From Brevundimonas sp. Root608 (GTDB taxonomy: Bacteria; Pseudomonadota; Alphaproteobacteria; Caulobacterales; Caulobacteraceae): 64,000 nt of DNA. Numbering within the stretch: the stretch's first letter is position 1; each line of letters starts with the position of its first letter. A program made the translations under genes and the position numbers. The notes under the pieces were generated by a model. The model had not been told where the DNA came from. It worked only from the letters and a program-made list of their open reading frames with translations, and did no database searches. The DNA lies in NCBI RefSeq assembly GCF_001427825.1, contig NZ_LMGT01000001.1:1112305-1176304 (forward strand). Reading direction: 5' to 3'. Shown here piece after piece: positions 57,021 to 64,000 of the stretch.

Positions 57021-58720
57021 GACAGGCCCAGACGTTCGATGGCCAGGCGCGACAGCAGGAATTTGCGGGGTCGCCCTGACGGCGTTAGCGGCACGTCTTC
57101 TACCTTGATCGCCAGGATATGGCGCGGCACCTTGAAGCGTGCGAGCCGTTCGGCGCACCAGTTGATCAGGACCTGAGGCTCCAGCCCGCTTCCCGGGCGC
57201 GTCACGATGAAGGCAATGCCTATCTCGCCCATGCGGTCGTCTGGCACGGGTGCCACGTAAGCCTGCAAGACTGAAGGGTGCCCCATCAGCACGTCCTCGA
57301 TCTCGGAGGGGGTGACCTGTTCGCCGCCGCAGCGATAGCTTTCCTTCACCCGGCCGACCAGGCTCAGGTAGCCGTCCGCATCGATCCGGCCGAGGTCGCC
57401 GGTGTGCAGCCAGCCCTCGGCATCGAAGGCTTCGGCGGTCGCCTCGGGCTTGTCGAAATATCCTGTGGTGACGCCGGGACCTCTGGCCATCAGCTCGCCG
57501 ACCTCACCGGGCGCCAGCACCGCGCCGGACTGTGGGTCGACCACGCGATAGTCGACGATGCGGTTGCCGATGGCTGGATCGCCCGCCGACCCTACGTCGC
57601 GCAGACGACCGTTGGTCGTCTTCAGGCGGTCGCTGGGATCATCCGGCCGGGTTACCGTGGTCGAGGCCGTGCATTCGCTCATGCCATAGCCGGTGGTGAT
57701 CTCGATGCTGTCGAAGGTCGCCAGAATACGATCCCACAGACCGGGCGGGGTGCGCCCTCCCGAGGACAGCATCCCCTTGAGCGACGCGGTATCGACCGGC
57801 GTGTCGGCCAGGGCATCCAGGACGGCGAGCGTCATCGTCGGGATCAACAGCAGGTCGGTCACCCTGTGGCGCTCGATGGCCCGCAGCGTTTCGCACGGAT
57901 CGAACTTCAGGTGCGGCACGATCGCCCCGCCTACGAACAGGGCCGCGAGAAGGCCTTCGACATAGCCATACACGTGGTTCATCGGCAGGCTGAAATGGAT
58001 GCGGCGCCCATCCTCAAACGCACGGGCATAGGCACTGCCGAAGGCCGCGCGCAGCAGCATGTCATGGGTCAGCACCACGCCCTTGGGCGAACCGGTCGTA
58101 CCGGAGGTGTAGATGATGTCGGCGGGCGCCGCAGGGTCGCCTCGTGGCAGATCGACCGCGCCGCCCTGAAGATTCTCAAACGTGGTCGCGCCCACTCGTC
58201 CATCGCCCTCCGCCTTGAAGACCGCGACCGAGCGCAGGTCGGGCAGGGCCGTGCCGCGCCCCCCGGTTTCCCAGCCCGGCGCGATCTCATCCAGCATCCC
58301 CAAGTAATCGAGGTCACGAAACCGGTCCATCGTGACCAGCATGACGGCCCGCGACTGGCGCAGCACATAGGCCAGTTCGTCGCGGCGGTTCAGGATGTTG
58401 ACGGGCACAGCCACGGCCCCGACCGCTGCGATGGCGAACTTCAATGCGGCGAAGGCGGGGTAGTTGGCCATGACGAGGGCAACGTGCTCACCCGGCCGTA
58501 CGCCGGCGGTGACCAATCCGCCCGCGAGTTGACGCACCCATTGCGCCATCTCCCGATAGGTCCAGGTCCGCTGGTCGGTGATCAGATAAGGACGGTCCGG
58601 GAATTCTTCTGCCGCGGCATCCAACATCTCAGCCAAGGTCAGCGGCCGCCATTCGGGGAAGCGCCGCGACAGCGCCGCCTGGCGGTCTTGAACCGATGGA
58701 AGGGGGCGGGGGGGCGGCAT
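57017..58720 (-). CDS. Acyl-CoA synthetase / AMP-dependent ligase
   Basis: 567 residues. The adenylate-forming signature is complete: IIYTSGTTGSPKGVVLTH (P-loop), TGYGMSECTAS, LHTGDLGRIDADGYLSLVGR with the hinge, and the C-terminal Lys region LTPSGRPRKFLL. It activates a carboxylic acid to its CoA thioester; substrate unknown. Placed between the MFS transporter (25 nt upstream) and the SDR gene (4-nt overlap), it is probably the entry step for an imported acid. The region before the start is C/G-rich and lacks a good Shine-Dalgarno. Confidence 0.92.
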   Translation of the reverse strand: MPPPRPLPSVQDRQAALSRRFPEWRPLTLAEMLDAAAEEFPDRPYLITDQRTWTYREMAQWVRQLAGGLVTAGVRPGEHVALVMANYPAFAALKFAIAAVGAVAVPVNILNRRDELAYVLRQSRAVMLVTMDRFRDLDYLGMLDEIAPGWETGGRGTALPDLRSVAVFKAEGDGRVGATTFENLQGGAVDLPRGDPAAPADIIYTSGTTGSPKGVVLTHDMLLRAAFGSAYARAFEDGRRIHFSLPMNHVYGYVEGLLAALFVGGAIVPHLKFDPCETLRAIERHRVTDLLLIPTMTLAVLDALADTPVDTASLKGMLSSGGRTPPGLWDRILATFDSIEITTGYGMSECTASTTVTRPDDPSDRLKTTNGRLRDVGSAGDPAIGNRIVDYRVVDPQSGAVLAPGEVGELMARGPGVTTGYFDKPEATAEAFDAEGWLHTGDLGRIDADGYLSLVGRVKESYRCGGEQVTPSEIEDVLMGHPSVLQAYVAPVPDDRMGEIGIAFIVTRPGSGLEPQVLINWCAERLARFKVPRHILAIKVEDVPLTPSGRPRKFLLSRLAIERLGLS

Positions 58721-58745
58721 TGTATGGGGGGCTTTGCCGGTACGG

Positions 58746-60089
58746 TTAGGGGTTCAGAGCTTCGTGGTGCCGCCGGTAGGCAGGCCGTGCCCAGCCGAAC
58801 ACCAAAGCCGCTGCCAACGTCGACGCGGCCAAGGTGATGCCAAGGGAGACGCCCAGCGCACCTTCGTCCCGAAAGACATAGTCGTTGAGAAGGCCCGGCA
58901 GAAGCGGGCCCATTGTCAGGCCACCCAGGTTGGCGATGAACAGGATCAACGCCATCACCTGGCCCCGCACCTGGTTCGGAAACACCATCTGCGCCGCTGC
59001 GTAACAGCTACCTGCGGGCATGGCCAAAAGGATCACACCGAGGAAGAAGACGCTCACTGTGGCCCAGTCATTTTGCAGAGCGAGCCCCAATAGAGCGAAG
59101 ACGGCGAAACCTCCGAGCGAGCTGAGAGCCGCCACCCGGAGTGCCGCGTCGCGACGTCCGCCGCGCAGACCCCGATCGCTGAATCGGCCGCCCGCCAGCA
59201 TGCCGGCCGTGCCCCCAATCAGCACTACGATCCCCATAACGAGGCCGGTGACCTGTGGGCTCCAGTCAAAGGTGCGCTGAAGCGTGGCAGGGGACCAGAG
59301 CATGTAGGAGTAAAGCGCGACGGCCTGGAACATGAGGCCCAGCGCGATGCCGGCTACGGCCTGCCAACGCTTGCCGACCTCCACGAGCGTTTCTTGGATT
59401 GTCAGTTGCGCAGTCTGACCGTCCATCGCCTTCAGAGTGTTTTTGCGGGCGGGTTCACGCAGCGACAGAGCCCAGAACGCGATGAACAGACCCGGTAGGC
59501 CGACGATCATGAAGGTCGCTCGCCAGGAGGCGATTTCTCCGAACACCGGCAGAGTGATCGCCGGTATCTGTGACACGGCCGCGATTACCGCACCGCCAAG
59601 GAGAAGCGCCAGACCGGAGCCCAGGTAGATGCCGATACCGTAGAGGCTCATCGCGGAACCCAGACGATCGTTCGGGAAGGAGTCAGAGATCATGGAAACC
59701 GCTGCAGGCGCCAAGGTGGCCTCCCCGATTCCCACGCCCATGCGGGCGAGGAACAGGCCGCCATAACCGGGGGCGATCGCACAGGCGGCGGTCATCAGGC
59801 TCCAGAAGAACACACCGGCCCCGATGATGATGCGACGGCTGTATCGGTCGACCAGCCTGCCCAGCGGCAGGCTGACCAAGGTGTAGAATAGCGAGAAGGC
59901 GAGGCCGCTCAGAAGGCCGATTTGGGTGTCGGAGACGCCGAACTCTGCCTTGATGGAACCGACCAGCAGTCCGAAAATCTGCCGATCAATAAAGGACAGC
60001 GTGTAGCAGACCGTCAGAACCGAAACCGTGTACCAGGCATAGCCGAGATCGGGCCTTGCGGCGGACGCCGGTTTCGGTTCCGCAGCCAT
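58746..60089 (-). CDS. MFS transporter (spinster-like)
   Basis: 447 residues with twelve expected membrane helices. The MFS family pattern resembles spinster-type transporters of proteobacterial catabolic clusters: TLSFIDRQIFGLLVGSIKAE, GLLSGLAFSLFYTLVSLPLG, DRYSRR, GIGEATLAPAAVSMISD. The start overlaps the receptor gene stop by one base (TGATG). Together with the TonB-dependent receptor it offers a complete route for a hydrophobic substrate across both membranes. Substrate unknown. Confidence 0.88.
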   Translation of the reverse strand: MAAEPKPASAARPDLGYAWYTVSVLTVCYTLSFIDRQIFGLLVGSIKAEFGVSDTQIGLLSGLAFSLFYTLVSLPLGRLVDRYSRRIIIGAGVFFWSLMTAACAIAPGYGGLFLARMGVGIGEATLAPAAVSMISDSFPNDRLGSAMSLYGIGIYLGSGLALLLGGAVIAAVSQIPAITLPVFGEIASWRATFMIVGLPGLFIAFWALSLREPARKNTLKAMDGQTAQLTIQETLVEVGKRWQAVAGIALGLMFQAVALYSYMLWSPATLQRTFDWSPQVTGLVMGIVVLIGGTAGMLAGGRFSDRGLRGGRRDAALRVAALSSLGGFAVFALLGLALQNDWATVSVFFLGVILLAMPAGSCYAAAQMVFPNQVRGQVMALILFIANLGGLTMGPLLPGLLNDYVFRDEGALGVSLGITLAASTLAAALVFGWARPAYRRHHEALNP

Positions 60090-62566
60090 CAGAAGGTGTA
60101 CGAGAACTGGAGTGCGATCTCGCGGCCTCTTGAGACCACGCCGCGCTGCTCGCCGAACGCGCCCGGAACGCTCGCGCCGCCGGTCCGGTCCGCCGCATAC
60201 TGGAGATAGTATTCGTCGGTCAGATTGCGGCCGATCAGCTGCAGGGACCAGGCTTCATCGGCGGGTTTGAGGGTCAGGCCAGCGTTGAAGCGCCAGAAGG
60301 CGTCCTGGATCGACCCGGGCGACATGGCTTCGGAGGCGTAATATTCGCTGGTGTAAAAGGTGTCGCCCGTGACCCCGAGATTGTAGCTGCCCAGCGGCAC
60401 GTCCCAAGTGAAGCCGGCGCTGCCCGCCCATTCCGGCGAGCGGGCCGGAGCGCGGCCGTTGAAGTCCTGCTGCAGGGTCAGGTTTGTGGTGTTCACGAAC
60501 GAGCAGTTTGGCGGAGGGGTCGCCGTGGCTCGCGTCGAACCTGTGGGGAAGGCGTAGCTATAGCACTGGCCGACGAAGTCCTTGAACTGGGCGTTGACGT
60601 AGGCGATCGCACCCCGAACCGAGAAGGTGTCTGTCACCGAGAAGTTGGCGTCGGCCTCTATGCCGCGCTGCTCCAGGGTGCCCGCATTGTTGATTGTGTA
60701 GGCGATGCGCGCCGGGTCGTAGGTATTAACCTGCAGATCACTGAAATCGAACGCGAAGGCTGCCGCGTTCAGGCGCAGCTGTCCGTCCATGAAGATACCC
60801 TTGCCGCCCAGCTCGAAGCCCTTGGCTGTTTCCGGACCAAAGTCGATATCCCCGATGACCGTTGTCACCTGCAGGGGGCTGGTCAGGCCGAACCCGCCGG
60901 ACTTGTAGCCAGTCTTGTAGGCCAGGAAGACCGTATGAGTGCTGTCAGGCCGCCAGGTCAGCGTGACCTCGGGCGAGACGTTCTCGTCCTCGAAAGTCCC
61001 CTGGATCTCGCCGACGGTGTCAGAGCCCGCGTAGACCCTGGCCGCCGTATTGAAGGTCCCGATGCCGTATAGATTGCGCTTGCGGAAATCCTTGCTTTCG
61101 CGGGTCCAGCGAAGGCCGCCCGCCAGTTCGACGGTGTCGGTGAGGTCCCACAGCACTTGGCCGAAGACTGATTGGGTGTCGCCCTCCTGCGTCGCCAGAT
61201 CCTCATAGGTCGAGAACCGACCCGAAGCCGCGCTATAGTTGCTGTCGCGCAGCTTGGTATCGTTGTTGGTGAAGAGGTCGGTCTTCTGGAAGTAGGCGCC
61301 GACCATGAAGTTGACCGGCCCCTGGAAGTCGCTGGTCAGGCGGAATTCCTGGCTGATCTCCTCGTTGGTCTGCAGATTGTAGAAGGCCAGTTGGGAATAG
61401 GCGGTTTGATCCAGTCCCGAAAGAAACTGATATTCGGTCCGATTGTAACCCGTCGTCGAGGCCAGGCTCAGGTCGCCGAACCGCCAGTTCAGGTCGAGCG
61501 CGCCGGTCATGATGTCGAGCTCGTCGTAAGGCGCTCCGCTTCCTTGATAGCCCCTCATAGTGCGGGCGATGGCGTCCGGCAGGTCGCCTATGGACGTGTT
61601 GCGGTCCGCGACGCATTCACCGGACGGATCGGCGAAGCCGTAGACACGGGGGTTGGGGCCCGTGCAGGGGCCGATGTTCTGGGTCCCGACGCCGGGGCCG
61701 CTGCCTTCCGATGAACTTGCGAACAGCTTCAGGCGGGCGTCGAAATTGGGCGAGAAGTCCGCCGTGAGGGTCAGCCGACCCAGCAGTTCCTCATCGCCCG
61801 GGCGGCTGTCTGAGGCGCCCGGCAGCTGCGCGGCGCCGATCGGCGCTCCGGTAGACGCTAGGTAGAACGGATTGGCGATCGGCTGCGCCGTATTGCGCAG
61901 CCATCCGTCGAGATTGCGGTATTTGACGGCGATACGGGCACCGAAAATCTCGCTGAGCGGGCCCGAAACCACGCCTTCCAGACTGGCCTCGTCGCCGACG
62001 AATTCATAGCCGGCGCGAAGCGAGGCCATGAAGTCGGCGGTGGGATCCGCCGACTTGACGGAGATGACGCCCGCCGGACTGTTCTTTCCGAAGAACAGGG
62101 CTTGTGGCCCCTTCATCACTTCTACCTGTTGCAGGTCGAAGAAGCCGGCCTGTGTGATTCGGCCGTCGCTGGTCTGCACGCCGTCGATCGCGACCGACAC
62201 CGCCTGCTCGAAGCCGGTCTGATTGGCCGGCGAGCTGACGCCCCGGATGCCGACGGAACCGCCGCCGTTGGACTTGTAGGCGCCGACGATCACTGTCGGC
62301 GTCAGTTCGCCGATGCTGGCCAGACTGTCGGCCCGGTTGCGCTCCAGGACTTCGGTGGTCAGGACGTTGACGACGACGGGGACGCTGACCAGCGTCTCGG
62401 TGCGTCGCCGGGCCGTGACCACGACGTCGTCGATCTGCGACGTGGTTTCAGGTTCCGCGGTTTGCGTCGCGGGCGCCGTTTGTGCAAAGGCCGATCCTGC
62501 GGTGCATATCAGTACTGAACTCGCGGCCCCGCCCAGCAGCGCCAGCTTCATGGTCGTCCTGTTCAT
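60089..62566 (-). CDS. TonB-dependent outer-membrane receptor
   Basis: 825 residues. Signal peptide (LALLGGAASSVLICTAGSAF, AFA-Q). TonB-box-like IDDVVVTARRR near residue 47, plug domain (about 55-170, VEVMKGPQALFFGKNSPAGV) and a 22-strand barrel ending in ALQFSYTF with a terminal Phe. It begins after GGGGAGAGAC, an excellent ribosome-binding site. First gene of the minus-strand operon. The plug resembles receptors of Sphingomonad/Caulobacter carbon-source clusters more than siderophore receptors, but the substrate is inferred only from neighbours. Confidence 0.93.
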   Translation of the reverse strand: MNRTTMKLALLGGAASSVLICTAGSAFAQTAPATQTAEPETTSQIDDVVVTARRRTETLVSVPVVVNVLTTEVLERNRADSLASIGELTPTVIVGAYKSNGGGSVGIRGVSSPANQTGFEQAVSVAIDGVQTSDGRITQAGFFDLQQVEVMKGPQALFFGKNSPAGVISVKSADPTADFMASLRAGYEFVGDEASLEGVVSGPLSEIFGARIAVKYRNLDGWLRNTAQPIANPFYLASTGAPIGAAQLPGASDSRPGDEELLGRLTLTADFSPNFDARLKLFASSSEGSGPGVGTQNIGPCTGPNPRVYGFADPSGECVADRNTSIGDLPDAIARTMRGYQGSGAPYDELDIMTGALDLNWRFGDLSLASTTGYNRTEYQFLSGLDQTAYSQLAFYNLQTNEEISQEFRLTSDFQGPVNFMVGAYFQKTDLFTNNDTKLRDSNYSAASGRFSTYEDLATQEGDTQSVFGQVLWDLTDTVELAGGLRWTRESKDFRKRNLYGIGTFNTAARVYAGSDTVGEIQGTFEDENVSPEVTLTWRPDSTHTVFLAYKTGYKSGGFGLTSPLQVTTVIGDIDFGPETAKGFELGGKGIFMDGQLRLNAAAFAFDFSDLQVNTYDPARIAYTINNAGTLEQRGIEADANFSVTDTFSVRGAIAYVNAQFKDFVGQCYSYAFPTGSTRATATPPPNCSFVNTTNLTLQQDFNGRAPARSPEWAGSAGFTWDVPLGSYNLGVTGDTFYTSEYYASEAMSPGSIQDAFWRFNAGLTLKPADEAWSLQLIGRNLTDEYYLQYAADRTGGASVPGAFGEQRGVVSRGREIALQFSYTF

Positions 62567-62681
62567 GTCTCTCCCCGGGTTTCCTGCCCTTGTCGTGATC
62601 AGGTCATCTGACGCGGCCTGTATGCGACGACGTCAGAGGGAACCATGATACGGCAGGTGTCAATAGGGGTGTTGACGAAAA

Positions 62682-62697
62682 TCAACATTGCCGTTGA
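62682..62697. promoter_or_regulatory. Candidate TetR operator 1
   Basis: TCAAC-ATTGCC-GTTGA, a 16-bp palindrome in the divergent intergenic region 116 nt upstream of the receptor start. A further GTTGA at 62671-62675 extends the alternating pattern. The size fits a TetR-dimer site. Confidence 0.6.
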
Positions 62698-62736
62698 TCG
62701 CCATGATAAGCCCAATGACGCCCGGCTTGAACGTTA

Positions 62737-62752
62737 TCAACGTATGCGTTGA
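62737..62752. promoter_or_regulatory. Candidate TetR operator 2
   Basis: TCAACG-TATG-CGTTGA, identical arms and identical 16-bp length to operator 1, 55 bp away, i.e. about five helical turns. The two sites lie between the divergent promoters. Confidence 0.65.
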
Positions 62753-62846
62753 CGAACGATTTGAAGTGGTGCAGCGTGACGTGCTTCGCGGGCTAGGCCA
62801 GCGGGACTGGAGTCTTCGCCCGCCCAATCCGTTTGAAGAGTGACGC

Positions 62847-63314
62847 ATGTTCTCGGAGACCCTACCCATGACCTCCCGATCACCCGGCAGCGCATTCCGG
62901 CATCGGATCACGACGGAAACGCCCGTAGGCTTTGAACTGCAAAGCCTCAAGAAGAAGGCGGCGATCCAGTTAATGGGGTCGCGGCTGTGGGGGCGTTTCA
63001 ACCCCAACCATTGGGACCCGGTCTATGCGGCGTCGACGGGTCTGGCCGCCCCGATCCAGACGGGCGAGATGTCATCTGCCTACATCGCCGAGATGTGCGT
63101 CAACCACTTCGGCGAGGACCTGTTCCGCAACGCACGCGTGGTTTGCAAATACATCGCCTCGACCTTGGCCGACGAGGTGATCAGCACCCACGGCGTGGTG
63201 CGCGAGAAGATTCCAAAAGGCGACGGCTACCGGTTTGTCGTCGACACCTGGGCCCGGAATGAGGCCGGTGAAAAGAAGACCGTCGGCTGGGTCGAAGTCG
63301 ATGTCGGGGTCTGA
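62847..63314 (+). CDS. MaoC-like hotdog-fold hydratase subunit
   Basis: 155 residues from ATG 62847 (GAAGAG six bases upstream); ATG 62868 after GGAGA would give 148. The sequence FNPNHWDPVYAASTGLAAPI followed by QTGEMSSAYIAEM has the Asn/Asp...His pattern and the gating segment of MaoC/(R)-hydratase-like small subunits, in a short single-hotdog form. It is followed by a second hotdog protein and a DUF35 gene, matching the layout of heteromeric enoyl-CoA hydratases such as ChsH1-ChsH2. Enzyme activity is inferred. Confidence 0.75.
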   Translation: MFSETLPMTSRSPGSAFRHRITTETPVGFELQSLKKKAAIQLMGSRLWGRFNPNHWDPVYAASTGLAAPIQTGEMSSAYIAEMCVNHFGEDLFRNARVVCKYIASTLADEVISTHGVVREKIPKGDGYRFVVDTWARNEAGEKKTVGWVEVDVGV

Positions 63315-63356
63315 TCGGCGGACCCTCGCCGCAACCGAAGTCTTACAGGCAGTACA

Positions 63357-63890
63357 ATGAGCAGCATTTCACAAACGGATGCCTTGCGGCCCATGTCGCC
63401 GATCCAGATCGAGCAGACACGGGACTTCATCGACGGGCTGGCCTCCGTCGCCGAGCCCTATTGGAACATGGTCGAGATCGGCGACGAACTGGTCCGCGAA
63501 CTCGAGATCACGCCCGAGTTGGTCATCCTCTATGCGGACGGCGTGGAGGACTTCAATCCCTGGTACGAGGGTTGGAAGATGAATACCTGGCGGACGGAGG
63601 GGGAATCGCCCTTCGGCGGGGCCATAGTCCCCCCGTTGCTGGTGTCCCACTTCGTGCTGTCCGTGCAGTTCGATCCCGCTCGGCCGTTCGCCATCGGCTC
63701 TATCCACACCTTCCACGACTCCGAAATCCTGGAGCCCATTCCTGTCGGCGCTACTGTCCGCATCACCACGCGGGCGGCTGACAAATACGTCAAGCGCGAG
63801 CGGCGTTATGTGCGCCATGCCGTGACGGTCGAGGATGTCAAAACCGGCGTCCTCTACTTCCGTGAAACGCGCGACATTCTTTCCCTGTGA
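63357..63890 (+). CDS. FAS1-like / MaoC N-domain hotdog protein
   Basis: 177 residues related to the N-terminal MaoC dehydratase domain (FAS1-like): RELEITPELVILYADGVEDF, NPWYEG, FGGAIVPPLLVSHFVLSVQF and, later, GSIHTFHDSEILEPIPVGAT. This half usually pairs with a MaoC-type subunit that carries the catalytic residues. The 42-nt gap after the previous gene and 10-nt gap before the next indicate one operon. Confidence 0.78.
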   Translation: MSSISQTDALRPMSPIQIEQTRDFIDGLASVAEPYWNMVEIGDELVRELEITPELVILYADGVEDFNPWYEGWKMNTWRTEGESPFGGAIVPPLLVSHFVLSVQFDPARPFAIGSIHTFHDSEILEPIPVGATVRITTRAADKYVKRERRYVRHAVTVEDVKTGVLYFRETRDILSL

Positions 63891-63900
63891 GGCTCCGGAA

Positions 63901-64000
63901 ATGACCTTCTCGGCCGTCCCCGTCGTCGAAGGCCTGTTCGAGGTGGAGGCAGAGGTCCCTCGTCTGAACGGTTCCCGCTGTGTGGGGTGTGGGGCGGTCT
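63901..64000 (+). CDS. DUF35-type Zn-ribbon/OB-fold protein (3' end outside window)
   Basis: Only the first 33 codons are present, after GAGG 8 nt upstream. The sequence ends with NGSRCVGCGAV, the first CxxC of the rubredoxin-like zinc ribbon that opens DUF35 proteins. In catabolic operons such proteins partner with a thiolase or aldolase and with MaoC hydratases; a thiolase-like gene would be expected next, outside the window. Confidence 0.65.
   Translation, partial: MTFSAVPVVEGLFEVEAEVPRLNGSRCVGCGAV

Noticed and set aside
57278..58837. 519-codon open frame antisense to the acyl-CoA synthetase gene
   Set aside because: Gly/Arg/His-rich translation without family motifs; it is the GC-rich shadow of a gene with clear adenylate-forming motifs on the other strand.

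Overview
The window looks like a chromosomal segment of a high-GC alphaproteobacterium, most likely Caulobacterales (Caulobacter/Brevundimonas-like). This is inferred from gene order (rnj-pyrH-frr-uppS-cdsA-dxr-rseP-bamA-skp-lpxD-fabZ-lpxA-lpxI-lpxB, then gltA-gltX-comEC-lexA and the trp genes), strong G/C at third codon positions, the alphaproteobacterial LexA operator GTTC-N7-GTTC in front of lexA, and a class I polyhydroxyalkanoate synthase. No rRNA, tRNA, CRISPR array or transposase was seen.

Layout. 1-14.4 kb (+): a tightly packed housekeeping block covering RNA turnover, pyrimidine nucleotides, ribosome recycling, undecaprenyl and phospholipid precursors, isoprenoids, outer-membrane protein assembly and lipid A. 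14.4-21.3 kb: a membrane-anchored winged-helix regulator, gltA and gltX (-), comEC (+) and lexA (-). lexA carries two operators. 21.5-27.7 kb (-): ppiD-trpE-(gap)-trpG-trpD-trpC, with a 60-residue membrane-protein gene on the opposite strand in the trpE-trpG gap. 27.8-30.9 kb (+): tpiA, secG, pyrG. 31-34 kb: a LysR regulator divergent from a 58-residue ORF and phaC. 34.2-37.5 kb (+): a small operon headed by a membrane-tethered LuxR-type HTH protein, then a DUF6880-like gene. 37.6-40.5 kb: a large M16 protease ended by a strong terminator.

40.7-47.4 kb (+) holds the most interesting unit. Seven genes overlap at every junction: response regulator, TPR plus YaiO-like beta-barrel, membrane-anchored HEAT-repeat protein, processive GT2 glycosyltransferase, GAF-PAS-PAS histidine kinase, second receiver, and Hpt protein. 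It reads as a phosphorelay-controlled, synthase-dependent glycan production and export system. I cannot assign it to a named pathway.

47.4-55.5 kb looks accessory. It holds a CorA gene cut off before its membrane domain, a kup transporter, at least two frameshifted small genes, decayed coding fragments, a secreted subtilisin-like protease, a solitary secretin and five copies or half-copies of a short intergenic repeat that I noticed only here. 55.5-64 kb is a lipid, steroid or terpenoid-like catabolic locus. A minus-strand operon (TonB-dependent receptor, MFS transporter, acyl-CoA synthetase, SDR, TetR regulator) is divergent from two hotdog-fold hydratase genes and a DUF35-type gene that runs off the edge. 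The divergent intergenic region carries two 16-bp palindromes, TCAAC-N6-GTTGA, which are probable operators for the TetR protein.
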